A program made the translations under genes and the position numbers. Source: Fibrobacter sp. (GTDB lineage: Bacteria > Fibrobacterota > Fibrobacteria > Fibrobacterales > Fibrobacteraceae). Taken from it: a stretch of DNA of 37,992 nucleotides. Each line of letters opens with the position of its first letter. Within the stretch, counting starts at the first letter, position 1. This document shows positions 8,078 through 17,195 of the stretch, in pieces. Location: NCBI GenBank assembly GCA_017959225.1, contig JAGDBD010000039.1:1-37992 (forward strand). The letters run 5' to 3'. The notes beneath the pieces are model-generated. The model ran no database searches, had not been told where the DNA came from, and was given only the letters and a program-made list of their open reading frames with translations.

Positions 8078-9406
8078 TTAGAACTTTTCTACCAAAGCAT
8101 CAAAGCATTGGCCGCGGACTTTGTAATTCTTAAAAAGTCCAAAGCTTGCACAGGCCGGGGAAAGGAGCACCGCGCTTCCTTCTCCGAGAGAACATGCATC
8201 GGCAAAGGCTTCGTCGAGGCCTGGGAAAATCTGTTTTGGCACAGAAACTCCAGCCCGTTTTAACGAATCGAGCATCCGTTCCGCCGTCGCACCGATCAAA
8301 GAAATCTTCTTTAAATTCGGAAGAGTCGAAAGAAGTGTCGAAAGTTCCGTAAAGTCCGCATTCTTTTCCGATCCGCCAAGAATCAAAGCGAAAGGACGCT
8401 TCATGCTCTTGACTGCCGCCATTGTGGCGTCCGGACGTGTGGCATAAGAATCGTTGTAAAATTCAATGCCCCGCTTTTCACCTTTGAATTCCATGCGGAA
8501 CTGCAACGCTTCGTAAGTTTTGAGGGACTGCAAAGCCGTTGCCACGTCAGCGCCTAAGGCTTTCACAGCCAGCAGAGCCGCCGCCATGTTTTCTAGCTGG
8601 TAAGCGCCTCGGATTTTGCAATCCGAAAGTTTGATCGTATAGCCGTCAATCGACAAGGATTCCGGTGTAAAAATTGCATCGGCATTCTGAGAGCCGTAAG
8701 AAAGTTTTTGCGCACCGCTTTCACGGGCAATCGCCGCCGAAGGTGCCGCATCCTGAATGTACACGCAATAATCGGAACGTTTCTGCCAGCGTACCAAATT
8801 GGCCTTCGCATCGCGATATTCTTCCACGGACTTGTGCCAGTCCAAGTGTTCCGTCGAAACGCGCAACACTACGCCCACATGGGGAGACATGGGAAGGGTC
8901 ATCAGCTGGAACGAAGAAAGTTCCAAAATAGAAATGCGGTCCGGAGAATCATCCTTTAAAAGGTCCAGGGCAGGCACGCCAAAGTTTCCGCCGATAACGC
9001 AAGGAATTTTGCAAGCGTTCAGCGCATGACGGATCATGCTCACCGTACTGCCCTTGCCAAGAGTTCCCGTAACGCCTACCACCGATTTCGAATTGTTTTC
9101 AGAAAGGAAAATTTCGATTTGGCTCGTAATGACGCCACCGTTCATCTGAAAATGGAAAAGTTCCTGTTGCATCGGATAAACGCCTGCAGAACGCACAACG
9201 GTCACGCAGTCCTTCAACCCTTCCATGTACTTTTCACCGTTAAAGGTCTTCACTTGTACATCAGCAGGGAGTGCAGGAAGTTCCACCGGATTCTTGTCCA
9301 TGATCACGACATTTTTGATACCGTTACGTACCAAGTAATCCAAAGTACTTTTGCCTTCGACGCCAAAGCCGAGGATTCCAACGGGACTTGCCAAATTCTG
9401 TTTCAT
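8078..9406 (-). CDS. murD: UDP-N-acetylmuramoylalanine--D-glutamate ligase
   Basis: This enzyme adds D-glutamate to UDP-MurNAc-L-Ala in peptidoglycan synthesis. The 442 residues show the MurD three-domain order: a Rossmann-like N-terminal domain (ILGFGVEGKS at 11-20), a central ATPase with P-loop GTLGKGST (114-121), and a C-terminal ligase domain with FYNDSYATRPDATMAA and LILGGSEKNADF. The P-loop is unusual. Most MurD proteins have GTNGK(S/T)T, while here a leucine replaces Asn and an extra Gly gives the GKGST form typical of FolC. The ATG at 9406 is preferred over 9421 because GAGG lies 5 bases upstream, while the earlier ATG has no ribosome binding site. It overlaps the end of the M16 gene, so the two are cotranscribed. 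Confidence 0.93.
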   Translation of the reverse strand: MKQNLASPVGILGFGVEGKSTLDYLVRNGIKNVVIMDKNPVELPALPADVQVKTFNGEKYMEGLKDCVTVVRSAGVYPMQQELFHFQMNGGVITSQIEIFLSENNSKSVVGVTGTLGKGSTVSMIRHALNACKIPCVIGGNFGVPALDLLKDDSPDRISILELSSFQLMTLPMSPHVGVVLRVSTEHLDWHKSVEEYRDAKANLVRWQKRSDYCVYIQDAAPSAAIARESGAQKLSYGSQNADAIFTPESLSIDGYTIKLSDCKIRGAYQLENMAAALLAVKALGADVATALQSLKTYEALQFRMEFKGEKRGIEFYNDSYATRPDATMAAVKSMKRPFALILGGSEKNADFTELSTLLSTLPNLKKISLIGATAERMLDSLKRAGVSVPKQIFPGLDEAFADACSLGEGSAVLLSPACASFGLFKNYKVRGQCFDALVEKF

Positions 9407-9413
9407 ACCTTCC

Positions 9414-10661
9414 TCATCCATTTTTTGCCGGCTTTACAATGGCCGTTGCGAACGGAGCCGATTGAAATGCTCCGCGCAAAAGTTCAACAACTTTTTCTTC
9501 CGAAAACGCTTTCACCTGCATTTCGGTTTCCGCCATGGAAAAAACGCATCCGATATGGAGCGCCTGATCTGCCATGCGCATCAAACGTTTTTCGGAGCTG
9601 TCCGCTCCAATACGAAGCCCTCCGATTACATTCATTTTGGTGCGTTCAAGTTCTCCCTTTTCAAAGCCGTTCAAAAGGAAGTTTTCAAATTCCTTCTGCG
9701 CAATGGAAAGTGCCAAATCCATTTTGTGCGGTGCAGTCGCAAGGGAGACGCCCCAGCCAAGCGTATCTTTATAAACGTCCGTCATGGAATATACCGAATA
9801 GGCGAGGCCTCGTTCTTCACGAACCTTTTGAAACAAACGAGATCCCATGTCGGCTCCAAAGGCCACGTTAAAAAGGCCCAGCGCCCGTAAAAAATCCATG
9901 TCGCCATTGGCAAAGTCAAAGCTCGTTCCCCAAAAAAGATTGGACTGGCTCAATTCCTTTTTGGATTTGCTCTTGTGAGCCACATTGGCCTTGTACGGAT
10001 TTGCAAAAGGCTTCTTGGCCGATTTTTTCAATTCAAAACTTTGACGGACCAAGTCCACAATGCGTTCATGTTCCACTTTGCCGACAGCACACACCGTTAA
10101 CGGTAAGTCTTCTAGAACTTGGCGTTCATATTCCACAAGGCCGTCCCGGGTCAAGCCTTTCACCGTTTTGACCGTTCCCGCAATGGGAAATTCCAGTCCG
10201 CAGCCGTGATAATGGATAGCGTTAAAAAGATCGCCAACACATTCTTCCGCGATGTCGTCATAGCTGTGGACTTCTTCAATAATCACCTTGCGTTCTTTTT
10301 CGATTTCCTTCGGGTCAAAGCGGGGATGCATCAACATGTCGGAAATCACATCCAAAGCCAGCGGCAAATCTTCCCGAACGACTTGAGCGTAAAAGCCCGT
10401 TTCCTGCCTTGTGGTGTAAGCTTCGAGATTTCCGCCGCGATCTTCTATCGTGTGGGCGATTTCGTAAGCGGAACGTTTTTCCGTTCCTTTAAAAACCAAA
10501 TGTTCGTAAAAATGGGCGAGTCCGTTATTTTCTGCCGTTTCATGGCGAGAACCGCGAGGAATCCAAACACCCACATTTGCGGAATAGGCACTTGGCATGT
10601 AATCCGTGAGAACCGTTATCCCGTTATCGAGTTCCGTTCTCATAATCTTTTGACGAAGCAT
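9414..10661 (-). CDS. M16 (insulinase/processing-peptidase family) zinc protease
   Basis: A single-unit M16 peptidase of 415 residues. The inverted zinc motif HxxEH is at H50-F-Y-E53-H54. The third ligand glutamate is in the VIIEEVHSYDD segment near residue 130. The second half has the RGLAYSVYSM substrate-binding segment typical of the YmxG/PqqL-like single-chain group. No signal peptide is seen, so it is probably cytoplasmic. The ATG at 10661 is chosen because it sits exactly 4 bases after a TACATTTG box, while the earlier in-frame codon (10691) lies inside a terminator. An internal ATG at 10643 (MRTELDNG) is an alternative. It is the first gene of the M16-murD unit. Confidence 0.9.
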   Translation of the reverse strand: MLRQKIMRTELDNGITVLTDYMPSAYSANVGVWIPRGSRHETAENNGLAHFYEHLVFKGTEKRSAYEIAHTIEDRGGNLEAYTTRQETGFYAQVVREDLPLALDVISDMLMHPRFDPKEIEKERKVIIEEVHSYDDIAEECVGDLFNAIHYHGCGLEFPIAGTVKTVKGLTRDGLVEYERQVLEDLPLTVCAVGKVEHERIVDLVRQSFELKKSAKKPFANPYKANVAHKSKSKKELSQSNLFWGTSFDFANGDMDFLRALGLFNVAFGADMGSRLFQKVREERGLAYSVYSMTDVYKDTLGWGVSLATAPHKMDLALSIAQKEFENFLLNGFEKGELERTKMNVIGGLRIGADSSEKRLMRMADQALHIGCVFSMAETEMQVKAFSEEKVVELLRGAFQSAPFATAIVKPAKNG

Positions 10662-10665
10662 ACGC

Positions 10666-10673
10666 CAAATGTA
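10666..10673 (-). promoter_or_regulatory. -10 box of the M16 gene, leaderless arrangement
   Basis: TACATTTG on the minus strand is a full match to TAnnTTTG. It is followed by GCGT and then ATG at 10661, which would be +1. Confidence 0.65.
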
Positions 10674-10699
10674 GAAAAGTCGTGCATTCAAGGCACGAC
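10671..10699 (-). terminator. Intrinsic terminator of the gtrA-FAD-glycosyltransferase operon
   Basis: Perfect 7-base arms GTCGTGC and GCACGAC (plus-strand 10679-10685 and 10693-10699) enclose a 7-base loop, followed on the minus strand by TTTTC. It lies 25 bases after the glycosyltransferase stop and abuts the M16 promoter box. Confidence 0.8.
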
Positions 10700-10724
10700 T
10701 CCTCTAAAAGTTCTCTCCGTTTTT

Positions 10725-12458
10725 CTATAGTGAAAGGTACAATAAACAGCTAGAAATCACAAATACCGCAGAGCATGCAATACCGCAGACTTCCCACTTG
10801 AGAGACGCATTTTCTTTGAAAATACCCCAACCCACATAGGGGACAAAAGAAAGCAGAATCGGCAAAATATAACGGAAATCATTGCTGCAAGAATAGGGAT
10901 ACTTCAAACGAAGCACAGCCAAAGCCAAAAGGAAAAGCCCCCCGTTCACCCAGAGCAGCAAAACCCGCCCATCGAACTTTTTCTTCCAAAATCCCACCGC
11001 ACCAAAAATCAAAAGGCCAAAGAAGGAATAGTTGAGAATCGATGCGACCCAATTTCCAAAAGTATCCGTCCGAATTTTGAACTCTCCGAACAGCGCCGAT
11101 TTAAAAAGGTAATTCCAAAAATACTGACGTCCACCTTCATCGTTCCAAGCGTCCGTATAAACCGTCGAAAGGAATCCCGGCACATCAAAATAAAGGAAGT
11201 TCACCGCATCAGAATCCACAAGCAAACGGCTATTCAAACCGCCTGCGTTTCCCACCAAAGCGTTCCCCATCCAAAGCTTCACAAGGATCGAAATTCCAAG
11301 TCCAAGCATCAGCAAAAGACCTATCCATTCTTCGGTTTTTGGAAGCATCCGGTTTCGCGGAAAATATCCGAGTACAAAGCCGGCAAGCCAAGTGCAAATG
11401 GTCACAAATCCGGTAGATTTTGTCCAATACGCCGCCCAGCATGCGATCGCACCGATTACAAGTGCAGCCGGTTTCCGCTTTACCATATACGAAAGCGAAG
11501 CGCAAAGGCAAATCACATGGGCCAAAAAGAAGAGCTGGTCATTTCCGATTCGCGGGGAAATCAAAAAAAGCGAAGGGAAAAACGCCCAAAGCACCGAAGC
11601 GATTCCAAGTGCAGGCCCATTCATCAGCAAACGCAAAACGCCAATTCCCGTAGCCACAAGCACAAACGACAAAATAAAAGTCGCCCATTGCACCGCACGG
11701 GCAGGCGGAAATCCGACCCCATTAGCTATGGCCCACACAGGCGCCATCATGGTGTAATAAACCGGAGGATGGTAACAGCTCCAACAATCGTCATTTGCCG
11801 GAATCCGGTGGTGATCCGCAATATACTCAATGTACCCCACATGGCCATCCACATCATGCGTACGGGTCGTATAAGTAGTCGCTTCCGTATAAATCACGTG
11901 GCAAAGCGTAGCGATCACAATCAAAAGAGCAAATGGAATCGGTACGCGGTACCGCCGAAGCATCAAAAAGGCAAGCGTCAAAAAAACAACCGTAAATAAT
12001 CCCTGGAAAAGCTTCCACAGAAAACCGTTCTGGTAAATTTCAACCGAAAGCCCGCCCGGTCCGCCATTGTCCTTCAGCGCAAAATTCATATGCAGAGTTC
12101 CATCTTCTGCAGCCGGAAAAATCCCAGAATTCAAATACATTCCACGGGTGTAATTGCAACGTTCCGGAACAGCATCTAACGACACTTTTTCGTCGTTAAC
12201 CGAAAGCTTTTCCAAGCAATCATCGGGAATCACGTGAAAGGAATATTCCGAAAAATTCAGATTCGAAACATCCATTTTCACATAAAAAAGACGATGGTCC
12301 GGAATTTCTTCCGAAATCGGGAGCGTCGCTTCTTCTTCAACGCCGTCCACGATCAAACGCACATTCGAAATTTTCGGTTCACACCAAATGGTAAAAATGG
12401 CACATGCCAAAAGAACGACGGAAAGGTATAGTTCCGGTGCTTTCAAAAGCTTTTTCAT
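10725..12458 (-). CDS. Polytopic membrane glycosyltransferase, GT-C (GT39/ArnT-like) type
   Basis: A 577-residue membrane protein. A first helix at about 10-26 is followed by a soluble domain (about 30-140) and then by about ten hydrophobic segments. The first loop after the helix cluster carries HDVDGHVGY at 201-209, an acidic pair (D202/D204) in the position where GT-C enzymes keep catalytic aspartates. It continues with a [11 protein letters not shown] segment like the H-P-P loop of PMT-type enzymes. It should use a polyprenyl-phosphate sugar donor on the outer face of the inner membrane. It overlaps the upstream FAD gene by 4 bases. The extracytoplasmic domain inserted right after the first helix is unusual. 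The acceptor is unknown. Confidence 0.75.
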   Translation of the reverse strand: MKKLLKAPELYLSVVLLACAIFTIWCEPKISNVRLIVDGVEEEATLPISEEIPDHRLFYVKMDVSNLNFSEYSFHVIPDDCLEKLSVNDEKVSLDAVPERCNYTRGMYLNSGIFPAAEDGTLHMNFALKDNGGPGGLSVEIYQNGFLWKLFQGLFTVVFLTLAFLMLRRYRVPIPFALLIVIATLCHVIYTEATTYTTRTHDVDGHVGYIEYIADHHRIPANDDCWSCYHPPVYYTMMAPVWAIANGVGFPPARAVQWATFILSFVLVATGIGVLRLLMNGPALGIASVLWAFFPSLFLISPRIGNDQLFFLAHVICLCASLSYMVKRKPAALVIGAIACWAAYWTKSTGFVTICTWLAGFVLGYFPRNRMLPKTEEWIGLLLMLGLGISILVKLWMGNALVGNAGGLNSRLLVDSDAVNFLYFDVPGFLSTVYTDAWNDEGGRQYFWNYLFKSALFGEFKIRTDTFGNWVASILNYSFFGLLIFGAVGFWKKKFDGRVLLLWVNGGLFLLALAVLRLKYPYSCSNDFRYILPILLSFVPYVGWGIFKENASLKWEVCGIACSAVFVISSCLLYLSL

Positions 12459-14023
12459 TTCTTTCCTTCGTGATATTCCTTTTCAGCGTTCACGTTCCAA
12501 ATGGCAGATTTATCCGTCGAATTTTCACGAATACATTTGACGGCTTCCATCGCAGTCAACATGCTGTGGTCCATATTGTTGTACTTGTGCATGCCGTTAC
12601 GGCCCATCAAGAAAAGATTTTCAATTCCGTTGACGTAATTTTGGATTTTATCAAATTCCTTATACGTTCCAAAATACGCCGGATAAGTCTTCGGCACGCG
12701 GAAAAGCACAGCATCCTTCACCGCAGACTTCTTTGCCACATGGATTTTTTCAAGTTCCGCTACAGCAAAGTCGATAAAGTCCTTGTCCGCCATATTCCAC
12801 ATGGAATCGCCTTCATTGACAAAGTATTCAAGACCGATCCAAACCTTGGAAGGATCTGCAACCAGGTACGGACTCCAGTTGTTGAACACTTGAATGCGTC
12901 CTAACTTCACGTCGGATTCCTGAACATAAATCCAGTTGTCCGCCACAAACTTCAGTTTGCTTTCGGGAGTTCCAGGCTTTGCCGGATTCAAAATGTCGAT
13001 AGAATCGAGCAAGAGTCCGACAGTCATAAAGTCGCGGTAAACAAGGCCGTTCGCAATGCGCTTGACTTCCTCCGGCGCATGGGGCAGGTCGTTCACCAGA
13101 TCTTTCACCGGCATGGTGCTCATGAAGTAATCCGCATCGAGCGTTTTTTCTTCGCCATTTTCCGTGTAACGGACTGCAGTGACGTTCTTTTCCGAAGCTT
13201 CGAATGCGGTTACTTTCGCATTCAAATGCAGTTCTCCGCCGCGCTTTTGAATTTCATCGGCGACGGTTTCCCACAGTTCTCCCGGTCCGAGTTTCGGGTA
13301 AAGGAATTCTCCGATCAAACTGGTTTCCGTTCCCTTCTGGCGAATATTTTCCTTTTTCTGCGGAAGCAATGCTTTGAACGCATGCAAAAGGGTTTTGCTA
13401 ATGGAAAGCCCTTTAATGCGCTGCGCACCCCAATCGGCGCTGATCTTATTGCACGGAATTCCCCAAACCTTTTCCGTATAATCCCGGAAGAAAGTCTTGT
13501 ACAATTCCACGCCAAAACGGTTGATCATAAAATCTTCTAGGGAAACTTCTTTCCGCTTCGGAAGTATACAGACCTTGAGATAGCTCATGCCGATTTTGAA
13601 CATGCGCCAAAGGCCCAAATTTTTAATCGTCGAAGCGTTCAGGCTTACCGGGTAATCAAACAGCTTGCGCGTATAAAGAATGCGTGAAAGGCGGGAACGG
13701 ACAAGCATCACACGATCTTCCTTTTCGGGATCCGGGCCGCCGGCAGTCAAATTCACCTTACGGCCGATTTCCAAATCGTCCCGACTGGGAGAACCCTGCA
13801 AACGCAAAATATTTGTCCACCAATCCATCACGGTATCGCTTTTACTGAAGAAGCGGTGACCGCCAATATCCATACGGTTTCCTTTGTATACCGCCGTGCG
13901 AGAAATGCCGCCTACAAAATCATTTTCTTCCAAAATGACGGGTTTTACATCCGTGGTGCGCAAAAGTTCTAACGCAGCAGTCAATCCAGAAGGACCTGCA
14001 CCAATAATCACAGCCGTCTTCAT
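12455..14023 (-). CDS. FAD/NAD(P)-dependent oxidoreductase, UDP-galactopyranose-mutase/amine-oxidase-like
   Basis: A 522-residue flavoprotein. The N-terminal dinucleotide motif GAGPSG (8-13) has its acidic partner in PVILEEND near residue 33. It is followed by [22 protein letters not shown], the flavin segment shared by protoporphyrinogen-oxidase-like and UDP-galactopyranose-mutase-like proteins, and ends in an [17 protein letters not shown] segment that closes the FAD site. Overlaps of 4 bases at both ends put it between gtrA and the GT-C gene in one operon. That context suggests it isomerises or oxidises a nucleotide- or lipid-linked sugar for surface glycan synthesis. The substrate is not evident from sequence. 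Confidence 0.82.
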   Translation of the reverse strand: MKTAVIIGAGPSGLTAALELLRTTDVKPVILEENDFVGGISRTAVYKGNRMDIGGHRFFSKSDTVMDWWTNILRLQGSPSRDDLEIGRKVNLTAGGPDPEKEDRVMLVRSRLSRILYTRKLFDYPVSLNASTIKNLGLWRMFKIGMSYLKVCILPKRKEVSLEDFMINRFGVELYKTFFRDYTEKVWGIPCNKISADWGAQRIKGLSISKTLLHAFKALLPQKKENIRQKGTETSLIGEFLYPKLGPGELWETVADEIQKRGGELHLNAKVTAFEASEKNVTAVRYTENGEEKTLDADYFMSTMPVKDLVNDLPHAPEEVKRIANGLVYRDFMTVGLLLDSIDILNPAKPGTPESKLKFVADNWIYVQESDVKLGRIQVFNNWSPYLVADPSKVWIGLEYFVNEGDSMWNMADKDFIDFAVAELEKIHVAKKSAVKDAVLFRVPKTYPAYFGTYKEFDKIQNYVNGIENLFLMGRNGMHKYNNMDHSMLTAMEAVKCIRENSTDKSAIWNVNAEKEYHEGKK

Positions 14024-14481
14024 ACCGGTTCCTTTTTCACCCTAAAAAGCAAAAGTTTTCGACCGCCAAAATTCCACATCAAAACGAGAATCGCCGCGAT
14101 CATTTTTGAAACCATCGGCCACCATTCCATGACGCCGACCATCAGCCACATCAAAAGCTGATTCAATCCTACCCCTAAAATTCCGATCAGAGAAAAGAGA
14201 AAAAATTCAAAAGCTTTCTTTTTTTCAAAATTCCGTTCACAAGCGGTAAACACCCAACCGATGCTGATGAGGTAATTTACCACCAAACCGCCCACAAGGC
14301 CAAAAAGATTTGCCAGCAGGTAATGGAGATCGCAAACGTACAAAAATAAAGCGAACAACCCAAAATCCAGGGCGAAAGCGACTCCCCCTGTAATACAGTA
14401 ACGCCACAATTGCCCCAAAAGCGCTTCCCGCTTCGGCAAATGCTCGTGAAAAAATGCAACAATAGGATTCCGGTAATTCAC
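14020..14481 (-). CDS. GtrA-family membrane protein
   Basis: About 153 residues with four hydrophobic helices. The first is preceded by [20 protein letters not shown], the typical GtrA opening. GtrA proteins take part in moving or handling polyprenyl-phosphate-linked sugars for cell-surface glycosylation. I place the start at GTG 14481. It is exactly 4 bases after TATTTTTA, while the in-frame ATG at 14538 lies upstream of and within the terminator of the GH8 gene and cannot be in this transcript. No ribosome binding site is seen, which fits a leaderless mRNA. It overlaps the FAD gene by 4 bases. Confidence 0.82.
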   Translation of the reverse strand: MNYRNPIVAFFHEHLPKREALLGQLWRYCITGGVAFALDFGLFALFLYVCDLHYLLANLFGLVGGLVVNYLISIGWVFTACERNFEKKKAFEFFLFSLIGILGVGLNQLLMWLMVGVMEWWPMVSKMIAAILVLMWNFGGRKLLLFRVKKEPV

Positions 14482-14485
14482 GTTG

Positions 14486-14493
14486 TAAAAATA
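14486..14493 (-). promoter_or_regulatory. -10 box of the gtrA operon, leaderless with GTG start
   Basis: TATTTTTA on the minus strand is followed by CAAC and GTG at 14481. The spacing is the same four bases seen at the other putative leaderless genes. The preceding terminator T run is five bases away. Confidence 0.55.
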
Positions 14494-14498
14494 ACAAC

Positions 14499-14529
14499 AA
14501 AAAAAAAGGACCGAGATATTTCGATCCTT
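14499..14529 (-). terminator. Intrinsic terminator of the GH8 gene
   Basis: On the minus strand AAGGATCGA and TCGGTCCTT (plus-strand 14521-14529 and 14506-14514) pair with one G-U, and a run of about nine T follows. It lies 27 bases after the GH8 stop. Confidence 0.9.
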
Positions 14530-14555
14530 GAAAGGCAATTTTACAAAACCAAATG

Positions 14556-15938
14556 CTATTCCACACGAATTTTATGCAATTCCGATTTTCCTTCGGAACG
14601 AATCTGCACAAAATAGACTCCGCTCGGAACTTTCGCAAGGGAAAGTGTCGAAGAGCCCGCAGAAACAGTCGAATTCAAAAGAGCATGCCCCGTCAAATCA
14701 TAAAGCTTCACTTCTCCCGTTTTGGAAACGTTCAAATTCAAGGTTTTTCCTTGCACTGCTACGGCATTAGAAAGCGCTTTAGAAACCTTTGAAATCGAAA
14801 CCTTTCCCGAAGTGAAGTCCGGCATGTTTCCCGATACCAAAAGGCCGTTCAAAATTTCCATGGACTTTTGGAAGTATTTTTGGTTCGCTTCGCTGCCCGT
14901 TGTCGCTACCGCTTCGTTCCAATAAGCGTCCAAATTCGTCTGGAATTCTTTCCCGGCAGAAAGGGACGTCATAAGGGTCGCTACAAAGGTATTATTGTGA
15001 TCGGCGCCCATGGAACCGCTCACCGAAATTGACCCGCCTACAGATGTAGCAGGCTGGGTATTCACCCAAGTTCCAAGTTTCTGTAAAAGAGCCTGCGCCC
15101 GCGTATCGCCGAACCAGTACCAAGCCTGTCCCAAGCGCCAAGGCGTACGCGCTGCATCATAGCCATATCTACTTTCAAGATCCACACCATTCGTATCTGT
15201 CCAGTTGTCAAAAAGCCCTGTGGAATGCGAAGCGGAATTCGCTTCCAAAAGGGCATAATTCGCATTCATCGCTGTGGTATTCCAAAAATCTGCACCATCC
15301 GTGTCTACCGCAGCAAAGAGCCTGTAATAGGCCGGTGAAATGTAACTCGGGTTCTTCTTGTCGTTCCAATTGTCGCCCGGTTTATGCAAACCGTTGGATT
15401 CGAATTCATAAGTGCGCACGTTTTGCAAAAGCGTTTTCGCTTCCGTCAAATAGGAGGCGTCATCGAACTGGTAAGCGGCCATGATCAGAGCAGCGGCCAC
15501 ATCGACTTCCGCATCGGTCGCCGCATATTCGCCCCAAACTTCGGTGGGATTCGCATTGCCGATTTTCCAGTTCATTAAACCGTATTTGTCTTCTGCCGCC
15601 TTGTAAAGCGCCCAAAGTTTGTCGAATGCGGACTGGTAACTGGTCGTCGCATTGCTGAAGTAGACCATCATCAGCATACCGTAGCCGATGCCTTCCGAAA
15701 AGCACTGGTTATCCCCCGGATCGGCACGGATGCAGGCGTAATTCCCATTTTCACGGTAAAAAGTCGTGTAGTAATAGTCAAAAGCGGTCTGCAACTGGGT
15801 CGAAGCCAAAGCTTTATCCGTCAAAGTCGCAGCACTTGCATTCCCATAATCCGAATTTTGCGGAAAGGGAAACTTGACTGTCGCCTGGGCAATGCCAAAC
15901 GCCATTAAACCAGCAGCACCGAGTTTTAAGAAGTTCAT
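14556..15938 (-). CDS. Glycoside hydrolase family 8 (endoglucanase/xylanase-like) with a T9SS sorting tail
   Basis: A 460-residue secreted enzyme. The signal peptide ends near AQA (17-19). The GH8 domain covers about 22-375 with the general acid E82 in SEGIGYGM and the aspartates of ATDAEVDVAAAL (D142, D146). The family cleaves beta-1,4-glucan, xylan or chitosan with inversion. The C-terminal 75 residues, including KLYDLTGHALL, then SGVYFVQI and a basic end, match the type A sorting domain of type IX secretion. The product is therefore probably delivered to the cell surface or outside, where it would attack plant polysaccharide. The ATG at 15938 with GAGG upstream is preferred over the in-frame codon at 15989, because the signal peptide starts there. 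Exact substrate is not decided. Confidence 0.92.
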   Translation of the reverse strand: MNFLKLGAAGLMAFGIAQATVKFPFPQNSDYGNASAATLTDKALASTQLQTAFDYYYTTFYRENGNYACIRADPGDNQCFSEGIGYGMLMMVYFSNATTSYQSAFDKLWALYKAAEDKYGLMNWKIGNANPTEVWGEYAATDAEVDVAAALIMAAYQFDDASYLTEAKTLLQNVRTYEFESNGLHKPGDNWNDKKNPSYISPAYYRLFAAVDTDGADFWNTTAMNANYALLEANSASHSTGLFDNWTDTNGVDLESRYGYDAARTPWRLGQAWYWFGDTRAQALLQKLGTWVNTQPATSVGGSISVSGSMGADHNNTFVATLMTSLSAGKEFQTNLDAYWNEAVATTGSEANQKYFQKSMEILNGLLVSGNMPDFTSGKVSISKVSKALSNAVAVQGKTLNLNVSKTGEVKLYDLTGHALLNSTVSAGSSTLSLAKVPSGVYFVQIRSEGKSELHKIRVE

Positions 15939-16077
15939 AGGTCCTCTTTTCGAAAGTCTTTGTTCTGTAAAATAAATTTTAAGCCCCAAAATCGCTTTTT
16001 TGAAAGCAATTTGTCCAAAACAATCTGCGCTACATCACATTTCATCGGAACTTTATACCCCAGCCCTAAAAAACTCT

Positions 16078-16085
16078 TATATTTA
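16078..16085 (+). promoter_or_regulatory. TATATTTA box just upstream of the GGDEF gene
   Basis: TATATTTA matches the recurring box but lies only one base before the ATG at 16087. If it acts as a -10, +1 would be near 16090, after the first base of that ATG. This raises doubt about the start codon or the box. Confidence 0.4.
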
Positions 16086-16086
16086 A

Positions 16087-17193
16087 ATGGGGATTCAAAA
16101 TATTTTCAATCGAATGATTAAAAAGTGGATTCAAAAGCGCATTTCGAACAACCCTTCGTTCGAAATGGTCATGTTCTGGGGAATTCTCGGTAGTTGCTGG
16201 CTGACTACCTTGGTTTCGGCTATCTATTCCTTATTTGAACATATTTCCACCACCGCGGTTGTCGGGTGTTTTTTGGCAAGTCTATTCTTTTTCGTTTTAG
16301 GCGCCATTGCTTTTATTACCAAAAAATACAGGGCGAGCTATTTTGTCATGTGCTTCGGGCTTTGCACCTTTATCGTTAGCCCCCTATTCTTTTACTTCGG
16401 CGGTTTCCATTGCGGCATGCTGCTTTACTGCTTGGCGAGCATTCTCATCTGCGCCCTGTACAGTCAATTCCGAGGCCGTGTCGTTCTGGTTTCGTACGCT
16501 GTCATCCTGTACCTTACCCTGTTCGCCTATGCATGGAAACACCCGGAACTTTCCACCCAAGTTCCACCCGATTATACCATTCGTGACATCATGACGTCGT
16601 TCGTGATTCTCAGCGGTCTCATGTTCAGCATCGTTTCTTACCTGTTAAAAGCCTATTACCAGGAAAGACGCACTAAAGACGAACTCATTCAAAAACTCGA
16701 CTTCTTTTCGACTCACGATCCTTTGACGAGCTTGCACAACAGGCGCTACTTTATCGATTACCTCAAAGAAAAAATTCTTTCCAATCCCCGTGAATTTTTC
16801 ATTTTGATGTACGACGTGGACCATTTCAAAAAGCTGAACGATAAATACGGGCATCTGTTCGGAGACAAAGTTCTTGCCCGTATCGGTGAAATCGCAAATG
16901 CTTTTTGCCTTGTACCCGGAGAAATCGCCGTCCGTTACGGCGGTGAAGAATTTATTCAAGTCATCGTGGCCACAGATCTAGAACGGGCCTTTGCCAAAGC
17001 GGAAGCCTTCCGCAATTCCGTTTCATCCATTTCTCTCGATGAAGAGCCTTCGGCAAAAGTGCATATCAGCGGCGGGCTCATCGACTGCTCCAAGCCAGAG
17101 TATACTTCCCACGATAAAATGCTAAGTTCTGTAGACGCACTGCTTTATGCAGCCAAAACCAGCGGACGAAACAAAATTCTTCACCAGGAATAA
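16087..17193 (+). CDS. Membrane-bound GGDEF diguanylate cyclase
   Basis: A 368-residue protein. About six hydrophobic helices fill residues 27-195. A linker and a full GGDEF domain follow (about 205-368): DPLTSLHNRRYF, then the metal-binding DVDHFKKLNDKYGH, then RYGGEEF at 283-289. GGEEF is an active variant, so it probably makes cyclic di-GMP in response to a signal sensed at the membrane. The RxxD inhibitory site that normally lies just before the motif is absent (VPGE is found there), so product inhibition is probably lost. The start is uncertain: 16087 has no ribosome binding site, and ATG 16114 is an alternative that would sit 24 bases after the expected +1. The next gene begins 2 bases after the stop. 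Confidence 0.9.
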   Translation: MGIQNIFNRMIKKWIQKRISNNPSFEMVMFWGILGSCWLTTLVSAIYSLFEHISTTAVVGCFLASLFFFVLGAIAFITKKYRASYFVMCFGLCTFIVSPLFFYFGGFHCGMLLYCLASILICALYSQFRGRVVLVSYAVILYLTLFAYAWKHPELSTQVPPDYTIRDIMTSFVILSGLMFSIVSYLLKAYYQERRTKDELIQKLDFFSTHDPLTSLHNRRYFIDYLKEKILSNPREFFILMYDVDHFKKLNDKYGHLFGDKVLARIGEIANAFCLVPGEIAVRYGGEEFIQVIVATDLERAFAKAEAFRNSVSSISLDEEPSAKVHISGGLIDCSKPEYTSHDKMLSSVDALLYAAKTSGRNKILHQE

Positions 17194-17195
17194 AT

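Noticed and set aside
8071..8078. AACCGGTT palindrome between the metalloprotease and murD stops
   Set aside because: Only 8 bases, with no loop or T run. Likely chance.
9407..9421. Earlier ATG of murD at 9421
   Set aside because: No ribosome binding site precedes it; GAGG lies between it and the ATG at 9406.
14482..14538. Longer N-terminus for the GtrA protein
   Set aside because: This stretch contains the GH8 terminator, and an mRNA starting after it could not encode the extra residues.
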